DNA from: Elusimicrobiota bacterium
Lineage (GTDB): Bacteria > Elusimicrobiota > Endomicrobiia > Endomicrobiales > Endomicrobiaceae
Assembly: GCA_017525905.1 (NCBI GenBank)
Contig: JAFXSD010000012.1
Location: forward strand, 1-38,826
Direction of reading: 5' to 3'
Length of the DNA stretch: 38,826 nt
Part shown: piece after piece, positions 1 through 6,781 of the stretch
Numbering within the stretch: the first letter of the stretch is position 1
Layout: each line of letters starts with the position of its first letter
Translations under genes and position numbers: made by a program
Notes under the pieces: model-generated
Databases searched by the model: none
Told to the model about the DNA's origin: nothing
What the model saw: only the letters and a program-made list of their open reading frames with translations

Positions 1-222
1 ATCTACTAACTTTAATCTTTAGTGTATGTATTTAAGTTTAGTGTAGTAAGAATGTAAGCATATAGAACAAATGAAACAAAAACAAAAGAGAATGTAACCT
101 ATTATCGATGTGGAATAGGTCACAAGAATGTAAGGAACAAAAGGGAATTGAGCCCCGATTCGATTTCCCGTTGGTAGCATATTCCCACTATTACCTTTAT
201 AACTTAAAGTTCACTACGGCAT
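1..222. other. Non-coding AATGTAAG-rich stretch downstream of radC copy A
   Basis: No credible gene is present. The octamer AATGTAAG or AATGTAAC occurs at 51, 91 and 127, and CCTATT at about 98-103 can pair with AATAGG about ten bases later. Bases up to about 154 match copy B, then the two copies diverge until the terminator at 223. This is the continuation of the longer candidate RNA region seen complete at 20756-21290. Confidence 0.4.
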
Positions 223-254
223 AAAAAAAACACTCTGTTTAATTAACAGAATGT
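223..254 (-). terminator. Intrinsic terminator of radC copy A
   Basis: Read on the minus strand, a 10-bp stem (245-254 with 230-239, one G-U pair) is followed by a run of eight T residues. It lies about 37 bases after the radC stop codon and is conserved in copy B. Confidence 0.85.
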
Positions 255-290
255 GCTTTGAATTTACCTATTTACTTTGATTTGTTTGAG

Positions 291-902
291 TTAGATTAAT
301 CCGTTGTCTTTGAATGAATAATAATCATTACCTGCTATTATGATGTGGTCTAACAAATAACTTTCTATTGTCTTTAATGCTTTGTGTATTGCCTCTGTTG
401 CAAGTATATCGTTCTGGCTTGGTTTTAAACTTCCGCCTGGATGATTATGTGCTAATATTACAGAAACCGCATAATATTGAAGGCATAATCTTGCTACTTT
501 TCTTGGATATACTGCCGAACGATTTTCTGTGCCTTCGTCTAATTCTACAACTTTAATAAGCTGATTACTTGCATTTAACAGTAAGACATACATCTTTTCT
601 ACTTTTAAACCGTTCATTTCTGCCTTGAGATAATCTACTACTGCCTGCGGACAATTTACCTTTTCAGTTTCCTTAATCTTCAAGTGGTTGTAAATAGCTG
701 TAAACTCTTTAACAAAGTTAATTAAAGATACTTCCCTTTCCGAAATAATCGGATACAAATCGTCTTTCTGTGCATCAACTACTTGTTTTAAACTACCGAA
801 CTTGCTTAATAACTGTTCTACAATTCCTTTTCTACCTTTCGTCTTTGTGAAGTTTAACAATTTAGTTAATACTTCCTTTTCGTTAATTTCTTTTACTTCC
901 AT
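291..902 (-). CDS. RadC-like JAB/MPN-domain protein (copy A)
   Basis: A 203-residue RadC family (UPF0758) protein. An N-terminal helix-hairpin-helix-like region (about residues 10-45) precedes a JAB/MPN+ domain with the metal-binding motif HNHPGGSLKPSQND (H152, H154, S158, D165). The start at 902 is preferred over an upstream ATG because GGAG lies 7-8 bases before it. RadC-like JAB proteins are common on mobile elements; their biochemical role is not settled, and a direct DNA-repair role has been doubted. The gene differs from the copy at 21365 at about 16 of 203 residues. A terminator follows at 223-254. In this element radC points away from the recombinase; in the right element it points the same way as the recombinase, so the module is inverted relative to the backbone. 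Confidence 0.9.
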   Translation of the reverse strand: MEVKEINEKEVLTKLLNFTKTKGRKGIVEQLLSKFGSLKQVVDAQKDDLYPIISEREVSLINFVKEFTAIYNHLKIKETEKVNCPQAVVDYLKAEMNGLKVEKMYVLLLNASNQLIKVVELDEGTENRSAVYPRKVARLCLQYYAVSVILAHNHPGGSLKPSQNDILATEAIHKALKTIESYLLDHIIIAGNDYYSFKDNGLI

Positions 903-1267
903 TTTTGTTCTCCTTTTACTTAGATTTTTACTACAAAACAACTACTAAAATCCTCCTTTTATTTGTTATTTTTCGTGTTTGTTTTTTGTATATATAACAC
1001 CGTTTTTTTTAATGAGGTGAGTATCCTATATATAGGAATCTATACTTGTGTATTTTTGATAAATGTATTGATTTTACAATGTATTTTAATGATTAAATAT
1101 TTGTTTTCCTTTGAGGTAAGTATCTTATATATAGGAACCCTATCATTGATTTTATGTTGTGTATGGGGGTGGGCTCGAATCTTTTACTTTAGTGGTATAT
1201 GCACTAATACCCCATATAGGTATTAGGTGTATATTTCTTGAAAATTTTTGAATGTATAATGTAAAAT
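903..1267. promoter_or_regulatory. Divergent control region with two long palindromic repeats
   Basis: This 365-base stretch has no convincing gene. It separates divergent radC and the winged-helix gene. Two copies of a unit like GAGGTRAGTATCYTATATA begin at 1014 and 1113. Their palindromic cores, TCCTATATATAGGA (1024-1037) and a one-mismatch version (1123-1136), are exactly 99 bases apart. A third, shorter dyad AATACC/GGTATT lies at 1206-1224. The same arrangement with the same 99-base spacing occurs in copy B. Operator sites or replication iterons are both possible. Confidence 0.55.
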
Positions 1268-2746
1268 ATGTTTATGGATATTAAATTAACTACCGAAAAT
1301 AATGTTGAAATCACACTTCCAGAAGAAATTGTCAAAGATATAAAACAAGGTTTATTGTTTGAAATATCTAAAAAAGAAAAAGATACCTACACTTATTTTT
1401 CAAAAAATACATTAGGTGTTTTGTTGTTCCTTTCAAAGGAAGCTAATTCTTATCCATTGAAAAATCTAATATCTAAAAATGATTTTGCCGAATTTTATTA
1501 TGATTTAGGTTCTACGGATTTAAAAACTGTTTTTCGGTTAGATATTGGTGGAACAAGTGCAAATCTATATAAATATTATGATGTTTTCCTCGAGTATCAA
1601 GAACAAGTAGAAGGAAAAAGTCTTTATGGAACAATGCCTGCAGAAATAATAGATATCTTTTACGAAAATATAAAAGATTATTATGTTGGCTTATATTCAA
1701 CCGTAGAGAGTTTATTTCAATTCTTATTATTTGAAAAATACAATATAAAAATATCTAAAAAAACAAGAACAAAAGATGATGTTGAAGATTATGGATTGTG
1801 CAAATTTATTAGTTATGAACCAAAATTTGTTAGTAATCAAATTGCAGATGACATTTTAAAAGAATATATTGATGAGTTTGAAAATTGTAAGTTAAATGAA
1901 GACAAAACTACCAAAATAAAAAACCCTTTTACAAATGAAGAACTTGCTGAGACTGATAAGATTAGAAAAAGTGATTTAACGAATGAAGAGAAAAATAAAA
2001 AATTAGCAAAATTTTCTCCAAAAGAAAGGGATGCTGATATGAAAGGTGGAGCATTATTAAAAAAAGAACAAATAATAAATTATTATAACTATAAAAAATT
2101 AATTACTATTGTTGATGATATCTTTGGAAATGATTACGAAAACAGCGGAAATATTTTAAATGTAAATAATGGAATATTGCTTAACAATCAAAAGATTGCA
2201 AAAGGTGATGTAGGAAAAATAAGACTTTACGAACTATTATTAAGTCTTGAGAAGAACAAAGATATAAAAATCAATAAAATAACTTGTAAGAACTGTGATT
2301 TTTCCGTCAACATAGAGTTCTTAAAAAATCCAAAAGATATAAGTAGTGATTCAGCAAATTGGATTTCTTATGGAGATTTAAGAGTAAATAAAAACTTAGG
2401 ACTTGGGCAATATAAAAACAAACCTATTAAAAAATTTGGGAAAACTTCAAACAAATTCAAAGTGTTATGTTATTTAATAGACCATCCAGATATTGTAGTT
2501 GATGTTAAGAAATTAATAGAAATAACAAATTTAACTAATGATTTTAGAGCATACAGAAAAATTGGAAAATCCGCTAGAGAAATACATAAAATTGTTACTG
2601 AAAGATTACCTAAGTATACAAGAAAAATAAAAGATTACACTCATGATATTCAAGAAGACCTTGAGATACTAAATGATAAAGAAAGAACCATCCAAATAAG
2701 TCAAGCAAAACCTGGATTTATACTACATAAAACAATAAAAATCTAA
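1268..2746 (+). CDS. Element-encoded protein with C-terminal winged-helix domain
   Basis: A 492-residue protein without a family I recognise. The N-terminal 250 residues are acidic and mixed alpha/beta. From about residue 380 a beta-hairpin leads into a winged-helix-like C-terminus (KFKVLCYLIDHPDIVVDVKKL). The 450-residue protein at 10480-11832 has the same architecture and the same place upstream of a small ORF and rep, so the two probably do the same job, perhaps as element-specific regulators or replication cofactors. There is no Shine-Dalgarno. A TATAAT at 1255-1260 sits only 7 bases before the ATG at 1268 (an alternative ATG is at 1274), which suggests a leaderless transcript. A strong terminator follows at 2777. 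The function is inference. Confidence 0.7.
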   Translation: MFMDIKLTTENNVEITLPEEIVKDIKQGLLFEISKKEKDTYTYFSKNTLGVLLFLSKEANSYPLKNLISKNDFAEFYYDLGSTDLKTVFRLDIGGTSANLYKYYDVFLEYQEQVEGKSLYGTMPAEIIDIFYENIKDYYVGLYSTVESLFQFLLFEKYNIKISKKTRTKDDVEDYGLCKFISYEPKFVSNQIADDILKEYIDEFENCKLNEDKTTKIKNPFTNEELAETDKIRKSDLTNEEKNKKLAKFSPKERDADMKGGALLKKEQIINYYNYKKLITIVDDIFGNDYENSGNILNVNNGILLNNQKIAKGDVGKIRLYELLLSLEKNKDIKINKITCKNCDFSVNIEFLKNPKDISSDSANWISYGDLRVNKNLGLGQYKNKPIKKFGKTSNKFKVLCYLIDHPDIVVDVKKLIEITNLTNDFRAYRKIGKSAREIHKIVTERLPKYTRKIKDYTHDIQEDLEILNDKERTIQISQAKPGFILHKTIKI

Positions 2747-2776
2747 ACATTTTTTAAAACTTTTTTAAAAACACCT

Positions 2777-2816
2777 AAAACGATTAATGTAAAAAAACAC
2801 ATTAGTCGTTTTTTTT
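2777..2816 (+). terminator. Intrinsic terminator after the winged-helix gene
   Basis: An inverted repeat, AAAACGATTAATGT (2777-2790) with ACATTAGTCGTTTT from 2799, has one G-U pair and runs into eight T residues. It isolates the upstream gene from the small ORF/rep pair. Confidence 0.85.
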
Positions 2817-2971
2817 GCTTTTATTCACGATAAACATACAAAAAATGGATTTCTAAAAAAGCATATTTCTTTATTAAAAAATAAAAAAAACCTCCCATTT
2901 TCCCACCTTTTTCATATATAAAACCCTCCTTTTTTCCGTCTACAACCCACCTAATTCTGTTCAGTAAAAAA

Positions 2972-3012
2972 GAGTTAGAAGCTGCGAGTTTGCCGTAAGC
3001 AAACTGCAACTC
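2972..3012 (+). promoter_or_regulatory. Two-level hairpin in the leader of the small ORF and rep
   Basis: An inner stem AGTTTGC/GCAAACT (2987-2993, 2999-3005) with loop CGTAA is enclosed by GAGTT (2972-2976) and AACTC (3008-3012). It ends about 10 bases before the AAAGGAGGA ribosome-binding site of the small ORF. It could be a leader structure controlling translation or part of a replication origin; the sequence does not decide. Confidence 0.4.
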
Positions 3013-3038
3013 AAATAACTCAAAGGAGGACATCCATT

Positions 3039-3272
3039 ATGAAAAAGAACAGGATGTTAGAAGTAAAAGCAGGAAGACAGGAAGGTGTAGTATCGGAAAG
3101 GTCGTTTGTTGTTATTACTCTAAACAATGTTAATGATGAGTATTTGGAAGAAACCAGAGAACTTTTTGGCAAGTTCTATGGCAGAACTTTAACAGATGAA
3201 GAATGTGTAGAGATAATCAACAACATGTTAAATGCTGAATCAGCTTTAAGAACCATTAAAGCAAAAAATTAA
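3039..3272 (+). CDS. Small element protein upstream of rep
   Basis: A 77-residue hypothetical protein with an excellent ribosome-binding site (AAAGGAGGA). It is 18 bases ahead of rep and likely co-transcribed with it. It is charged and helical with no membrane segment. The right element has a 74-residue ORF in the same place (10076-10300). The two share only a faint pattern (LF....G..L...E followed by a hydrophobic helix), so homology is possible but unproven. Position suggests a copy-control or Rep-accessory role, which is inference. Confidence 0.65.
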   Translation: MKKNRMLEVKAGRQEGVVSERSFVVITLNNVNDEYLEETRELFGKFYGRTLTDEECVEIINNMLNAESALRTIKAKN

Positions 3273-3290
3273 AAAAAGGAGAGTAATAAA

Positions 3291-4424
3291 ATGATAGATA
3301 CAATAAAAATTAGTGTAGAAAACAATTTTCTTATTCGTGACACAAGTTTATTTAGTGTAAAGTATAAAGTAGGAGACAGATGGTTCTACAAAACTCTTAA
3401 AGAAGAACTTGAGTATCGTAGAGAACATAATTATGGAGAAGATTATCCATTAAAGGCATATCTAAAACCGCTTAGTGATGGAGTATATAGACCAAAAATT
3501 GAGTATGTCATAAGCCCATATACCAATCCGTTACTATATTTGGAATTTTCAGCCCCTAAATTGTTATTTGGAAATAACTTGTATGAAATACCAGTAGGAG
3601 AAGAGTCGAAAGTTATTTCTAAACTAATTACTGTTCTAAAAGATTTAGGAATAGAAGTAACTAGAAATACTCTAAAGAATGCTCTTGTAAGAAAAATCCA
3701 TTATTCGAAAAACTTCATACTAGATAAAAAACTAAAATGTTCTGATGTGCTTAACTTATTCAAGGAAACAAGATATCCTCATCTTCGTAGATTTAAAGAT
3801 TATAAAGAGAATAAATCTGTTCAAGCAAGATGTAAAAGCTTTGGTATATCCATGTATGATAAAATCGCAGATATGGAAGATAGCGGAAATTATAATGATA
3901 ATGAAAAATTCAATCTTATCAAAGGTCAATATAAAAACCGTATTCTAAGAGTTGAAATTAAATTTGATAAAGTCGATAAGACTGATAAACTGCAGAAGAT
4001 TATAAAATATCCTGCAAAGAGCAAACTTATATTAAAAGATGTGTTCAAAAGTTGGTATTTAGGAGATGTATTCAAAGATACTATAGACAAGATATGCAAT
4101 CATAAGGAGATGCCAAAAATAATCCTTGAAGCAAATAAACGAGAAGAACTTGAAAAAGAATGCAAAAATGTTAATGAGTTAGCCAAAAGAATGATGTTAG
4201 TATCTTATCAACAAGAGTATGGTAGTTATGATAAAGCTATAGAGAAACTTAGAGAACATTTTAAAGTTGGAAAAACATTGAAAGATAAATATAGAACAGT
4301 CATAACTAATAACGAGCAATTGAAAACCATATTTAATAAGTTATTGGAAGAGACTGAACATTATACATGTGTCCAAAAACCAATAAGGCTCTATGCAGTA
4401 AAGCACTTAAAACTATTCATATAA
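3291..4424 (+). CDS. Phage/plasmid replication initiator, gene II/X family
   Basis: A 377-residue protein beginning MIDTIKI, a start typical of the filamentous-phage gene II/X-like replication initiator family. Family-like segments visible are LYLEFSAPKLLFGNN (about 83-96), SMYDKIADME (about 187-196, the Tyr-x-Lys pattern) and ILRVEIKF (about 218-225). Such proteins nick a double-strand origin and start rolling-circle replication. The second element encodes a divergent homologue (8902-10086) with matching segments. The ribosome-binding site is GGAG. A terminator follows at 4437. Assignment rests on remembered family motifs; the active-site tyrosine is not proven. Confidence 0.75.
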   Translation: MIDTIKISVENNFLIRDTSLFSVKYKVGDRWFYKTLKEELEYRREHNYGEDYPLKAYLKPLSDGVYRPKIEYVISPYTNPLLYLEFSAPKLLFGNNLYEIPVGEESKVISKLITVLKDLGIEVTRNTLKNALVRKIHYSKNFILDKKLKCSDVLNLFKETRYPHLRRFKDYKENKSVQARCKSFGISMYDKIADMEDSGNYNDNEKFNLIKGQYKNRILRVEIKFDKVDKTDKLQKIIKYPAKSKLILKDVFKSWYLGDVFKDTIDKICNHKEMPKIILEANKREELEKECKNVNELAKRMMLVSYQQEYGSYDKAIEKLREHFKVGKTLKDKYRTVITNNEQLKTIFNKLLEETEHYTCVQKPIRLYAVKHLKLFI

Positions 4425-4436
4425 AAATCTGTATAC

Positions 4437-4477
4437 AAAACAAGGATAGAACTCTAAATTCTATCCTTGTTTTTTTA
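4437..4477 (+). terminator. Intrinsic terminator of the rep operon
   Basis: A perfect 11-bp stem (ACAAGGATAGA 4440-4450 with TCTATCCTTGT 4460-4470) is followed by seven T residues. It lies immediately upstream of the consensus promoter at 4478. Confidence 0.92.
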
Positions 4478-4506
4478 TTGACAAGTTTGCTTTGAAATGC
4501 TATAAT
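4478..4506 (+). promoter_or_regulatory. Consensus sigma-70 promoter for regulator and recombinase
   Basis: TTGACA (4478-4483), a 17-base spacer and TATAAT (4501-4506) match the consensus exactly. The start codon of the HTH gene follows 8 bases after the -10 box, leaving room for essentially no leader. The mRNA is predicted to be leaderless. Confidence 0.9.
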
Positions 4507-4514
4507 ATGCAATC

Positions 4515-4688
4515 ATGAATATTATAAAAGAATTACAAAATTATCGACTTGAACACAAAATACCGCAAGAAAAATTAGCAGAAATGTTAGGTGTAGCTTT
4601 TTCTACCGTCAACAGATGGTTCAATGGGAAAACAAAACCGAACCAAATACAAGAATACCAAATAAAAAAATTATTAGGTAAAAAATAA
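4515..4688 (+). CDS. Small Xre/Cro-type HTH regulator
   Basis: A 57-residue protein that is almost only a helix-turn-helix: IPQEKLAEMLGVAFSTVNRW, then FNGKTKPN, the usual Xre/Cro HTH_3 pattern. It starts at the predicted transcription start of a perfect promoter with no Shine-Dalgarno, resembling the leaderless arrangement known for some phage repressors. Its stop is one base before the recombinase ATG (TAATATG), so the two are translationally linked. A role as repressor or modulator of recombinase expression is likely but inferred. The right element has a different gene, a recombinase-domain-only protein, in this slot. Confidence 0.85.
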   Translation: MNIIKELQNYRLEHKIPQEKLAEMLGVAFSTVNRWFNGKTKPNQIQEYQIKKLLGKK

Positions 4689-4689
4689 T

Positions 4690-6294
4690 ATGAAAGAAAC
4701 AAAACAAGATTTAGCTGTTGCTTATCTAAGAGTATCTACCAAAGAACAAGAGGATGAAGGATATTCTTTAGAGAATCAAGAATTATCAGCAACAGAATAT
4801 GCTCAAAAACAAAATTTAAAAATAGTAAAAACTTGGAAATGTAGTGAAAGCGGTTGGAGAAAAAAAGAGAGAAAACATTTCGAAGAAATGTTAGATTATG
4901 TCCAGAACAAAAGAAACAATATAAAACATGTAATTTTCTATTCTTCCGATAGAGCTTCTCGTAATCTATCTGACTACATAAAAATAGAACAATTAAGAGA
5001 AAATGGATTTACTATTCATTACAGTAAAATAGGAAAAAGATTAGAAGGCAATTTATCATCTGGCGATAAAATGTATGGCAGAATGCTTGGAACCTTTGAT
5101 GAATTTTATTCAGACTTTATATCGGAAAAAACAGCACCAGCAATGATAATAAAAGCAAGAAAAGGGATATACCCTTCTAATACACCGTTAGGATATCTTA
5201 ATAATAAAACTGATAAAACAATAGAAGTTGATACGGAGAGAGCTCCTTTTGTAAAAGAATTATTTCAAAAAGTTGCCAGTAGAAAATATAGTATAAGAGC
5301 ATTAGCAAATGAATTACATGAACAAGGTTTAAAAAGCAAGAAAACTGGAGCTAAAGTTGGTAAAAGCACTCTTTATAGAACAATAAACAATCCTTTTTAT
5401 TATGGAGAATTTTATTGGAAAGGTGTTTTATATAAGGGAATTCACGAACCTTTAATTTCAAAAGAATTATGGGATAAAGCAAATGAAGTTTTAAAATCCG
5501 ACAAACCTTATATTACAGGACAAAAATTTGCTTTTAATGGAATTGTAAGATGTGGTGTTTGCGGATGCACTGTTTCTGGCGGAAGATATAAGAAAAACCA
5601 ATATTTATATTATCATTGCACTCAATCTAAAGAACCACACAAAAGTCCTTTTATTTCCGAAGAAGAAATGATTGAAAAACTTGGTAAAATTGTTTCGGAT
5701 GTTATTATACCTACTGATATAGCTGAATGGTTAAAAAAAGGAATAAAGATATATGCAATCAAAAGAGATAAGTCTAATAAAAGCATAACCGAACTTTTAT
5801 TGAAGGAACAGAAAAAAATTAGAACTACTTTAGAGAATATGTATAACATGGAAATAGAAAATGATTTAAGTGAAACTAAGAAAGAATTTTACAGAAAAAA
5901 AGAAGCTGAATATGAAGATAAACTTAAAGAGATAGATACTAAATTAAACAAAATCGGGAAGAATGCCGAACAAATAGAACAAGAAGTAGAGGTTTCTATT
6001 CAATTAATATCAAACCTAAGTAAATGGTATAAGCAAGGAAATCCTTTTGAAAAAGGAGAGATTGTTAAAGCTTTGGTAAATGAAGTAACATTAACTAAAG
6101 ATAATGAATTTGTGCCTCACTATAAGACACCTTTTGATATATTTGCCTTTACTAAGAAAAATTTAGAAAAAAATAAAGATATTAAGAACATACCTAATGT
6201 GGAAGAAGTCGTAGAAAATCTCAGTAAAAAAGAAAAAAACACCCGAAAAGGTGTTTCTTTAAATGGTTTAGACTTTAAAAAATGGGGTGGATGA
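4690..6294 (+). CDS. Large serine recombinase/integrase of the left element
   Basis: A 534-residue large serine recombinase. The resolvase domain carries the catalytic serine in YLRVSTKEQ (S16) and SSDRASRN. It is followed by a Recombinase domain (TPLGYLNN to NNPFYYGEF and YKGIHEPL), a zinc-ribbon segment (RCGVCGC, later YYHCTQ), a long coiled coil (about 370-430) and a C-terminal region. The last codons (Trp-Gly-Gly-stop) are read from the antisense of the tRNA-His acceptor end, so the stop codon comes from the tRNA. This marks the attachment site. On excision the reading frame should continue into the other end of the element, left of the window. It is co-transcribed with the HTH gene. Confidence 0.93.
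   Translation: MKETKQDLAVAYLRVSTKEQEDEGYSLENQELSATEYAQKQNLKIVKTWKCSESGWRKKERKHFEEMLDYVQNKRNNIKHVIFYSSDRASRNLSDYIKIEQLRENGFTIHYSKIGKRLEGNLSSGDKMYGRMLGTFDEFYSDFISEKTAPAMIIKARKGIYPSNTPLGYLNNKTDKTIEVDTERAPFVKELFQKVASRKYSIRALANELHEQGLKSKKTGAKVGKSTLYRTINNPFYYGEFYWKGVLYKGIHEPLISKELWDKANEVLKSDKPYITGQKFAFNGIVRCGVCGCTVSGGRYKKNQYLYYHCTQSKEPHKSPFISEEEMIEKLGKIVSDVIIPTDIAEWLKKGIKIYAIKRDKSNKSITELLLKEQKKIRTTLENMYNMEIENDLSETKKEFYRKKEAEYEDKLKEIDTKLNKIGKNAEQIEQEVEVSIQLISNLSKWYKQGNPFEKGEIVKALVNEVTLTKDNEFVPHYKTPFDIFAFTKKNLEKNKDIKNIPNVEEVVENLSKKEKNTRKGVSLNGLDFKKWGG
6283..6294. other. Attachment-site junction of the left element (recombinase/tRNA-His overlap)
   Basis: The last 12 bases of the recombinase gene are the last 12 bases of tRNA-His on the other strand, including its encoded CCA. 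This is the expected crossover zone. The partner copy would lie left of the window, so the exact core cannot be determined. Confidence 0.65.
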
Positions 6295-6360
6295 CGAGAT
6301 TTGAACCCGCGACCTTCGCTTCCACAGAGCGACGCTCTAACCAGCTGAGCTACATCCACC
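6283..6360 (-). tRNA. tRNA-His (GTG)
   Basis: A complete cloverleaf on the minus strand. The acceptor has the extra G(-1) paired with C73, diagnostic for tRNA-His. The anticodon loop is CTGTGGA (GTG), the T-loop is TTCAAAT, and CCA is encoded. It is transcribed after tRNA-Arg from the promoter at 6611-6639. Its 3' end is the integration site of the left element and remains functional because the element end restores the sequence. Confidence 0.97.
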
Positions 6361-6367
6361 ACCTAAG

Positions 6368-6519
6368 ACAATTTATAATGTACAATGTATAATTTATAAT
6401 TAACGACAAAACTACAACGACAAACACAAATCCTATTAAATAATCAAAATTTTGCTTTACAAAATTTTACCTGCGTTACAAATTATAAATTCTAAATTAT
6501 AAATTTTAAATTATTAAAG
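6368..6519. repeat. AT-rich inverted-repeat spacer between tRNA-His and tRNA-Arg
   Basis: Both ends carry runs of AATTTATAAT/ATTATAAATT words in roughly inverted orientation around a 70-base unique centre (about 6405-6478). A similar AATTATAAATTATAAATT run lies at 38436-38459 between rplK and rplA. This looks like a small dispersed palindromic or MITE-like repeat. No gene is present. Confidence 0.4.
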
Positions 6520-6593
6520 CGTCTCCGACGTGAGTTGAACACGTAACCTACTGCTTAGAAGGCAGTTGCTCTATCCAATTGAGCTACGGAGAC
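6520..6593 (-). tRNA. tRNA-Arg (TCT)
   Basis: Acceptor GTCTCCG/CGGAGAC, anticodon stem ACTGC/GCAGT with loop CTTCTAA (anticodon TCT), T-loop TTCAACT. CCA is not encoded. It is first in the minus-strand tRNA-Arg/tRNA-His unit. Confidence 0.96.
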
Positions 6594-6610
6594 ACTCTTA
6601 ATAGACAGAA

Positions 6611-6639
6611 ATTATATAAAAACAATACTTTTTAGTCAA
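6611..6639 (-). promoter_or_regulatory. Promoter of the tRNA-Arg/tRNA-His unit
   Basis: On the minus strand TTGACT (6639-6634), a 17-base spacer and TATAAT (6616-6611) lie just upstream of tRNA-Arg. Confidence 0.85.
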
Positions 6640-6642
6640 TAC

Positions 6643-6671
6643 TTGATTTTTGTAAAAAAAATATGTACAAT
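6643..6671 (+). promoter_or_regulatory. Promoter of tRNA-Asn
   Basis: TTGATT (6643-6648), a 17-base spacer and TACAAT (6666-6671) lie about 40 bases upstream of tRNA-Asn. It is back to back with the minus-strand tRNA promoter, 3 bases apart. Confidence 0.75.
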
Positions 6672-6709
6672 ACTTACTCATAATACTTAATAGAAAATGA
6701 GAAATTGAT

Positions 6710-6781
6710 TCCGACATGGCTCAATGGTAGAGCATCCCGCTGTTAACGGGAGGGTTGTAGGTTCGAGTCCTACTGTCGGAG
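6710..6781 (+). tRNA. tRNA-Asn (GTT)
   Basis: Acceptor TCCGACA/TGTCGGA, discriminator G, anticodon loop CTGTTAA (GTT), T-loop TTCGAGT. CCA is not encoded. The 3' end is the attachment site of the right element. The recombinase gene on the opposite strand ends inside it (6770-6781). The natural T-rich downstream flank is displaced to 22709-22720, next to maf. Confidence 0.97.

Larger units (their letters stand above)
1..1224. repeat. Long direct repeat, copy A (RadC module)
   Basis: Nearly the whole stretch recurs in the same orientation at 21087-22297. It covers the AATGTAAG-rich leader, a terminator, a RadC-like gene and a promoter-side region with two TCCTATATATAGGA palindromes. Similarity ends at GGTATT (1219-1224). 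It may continue to the left of the window. About 60 bases near 155-215 are unrelated between the copies although both sides match closely. Confidence 0.9.
1..6294. mobile_element. Left integrated element (partial), anchored in tRNA-His
   Basis: Its right boundary is the 3' end of tRNA-His, where the serine recombinase gene ends; its left end lies outside the window. Visible content from left to right is a RadC module, a winged-helix protein, a small ORF, a gene II/X-type replication protein, a small HTH regulator and a large serine recombinase. The same core order, mirrored, is found in the element at 6776-22708. A Rep of the rolling-circle type plus a site-specific recombinase suggests an integrative plasmid-like or phage-satellite element. 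No conjugation or capsid genes are visible in this part. Element status is inferred from gene content and from the recombinase/tRNA overlap. Confidence 0.75.

Noticed and set aside
1164..1180. GGGGTGG near 1166 as the left attachment core matching tRNA-His (would make a 5.1-kb element)
   Set aside because: The stretch has an extra G compared with the tRNA end, lies inside the duplicated module, and also occurs in copy B where no such element end exists.
963..1226. Open frame of 87 codons upstream of the winged-helix gene
   Set aside because: Its composition is that of AT-rich non-coding DNA. It lies over the palindromes and its counterpart in copy B is broken early.
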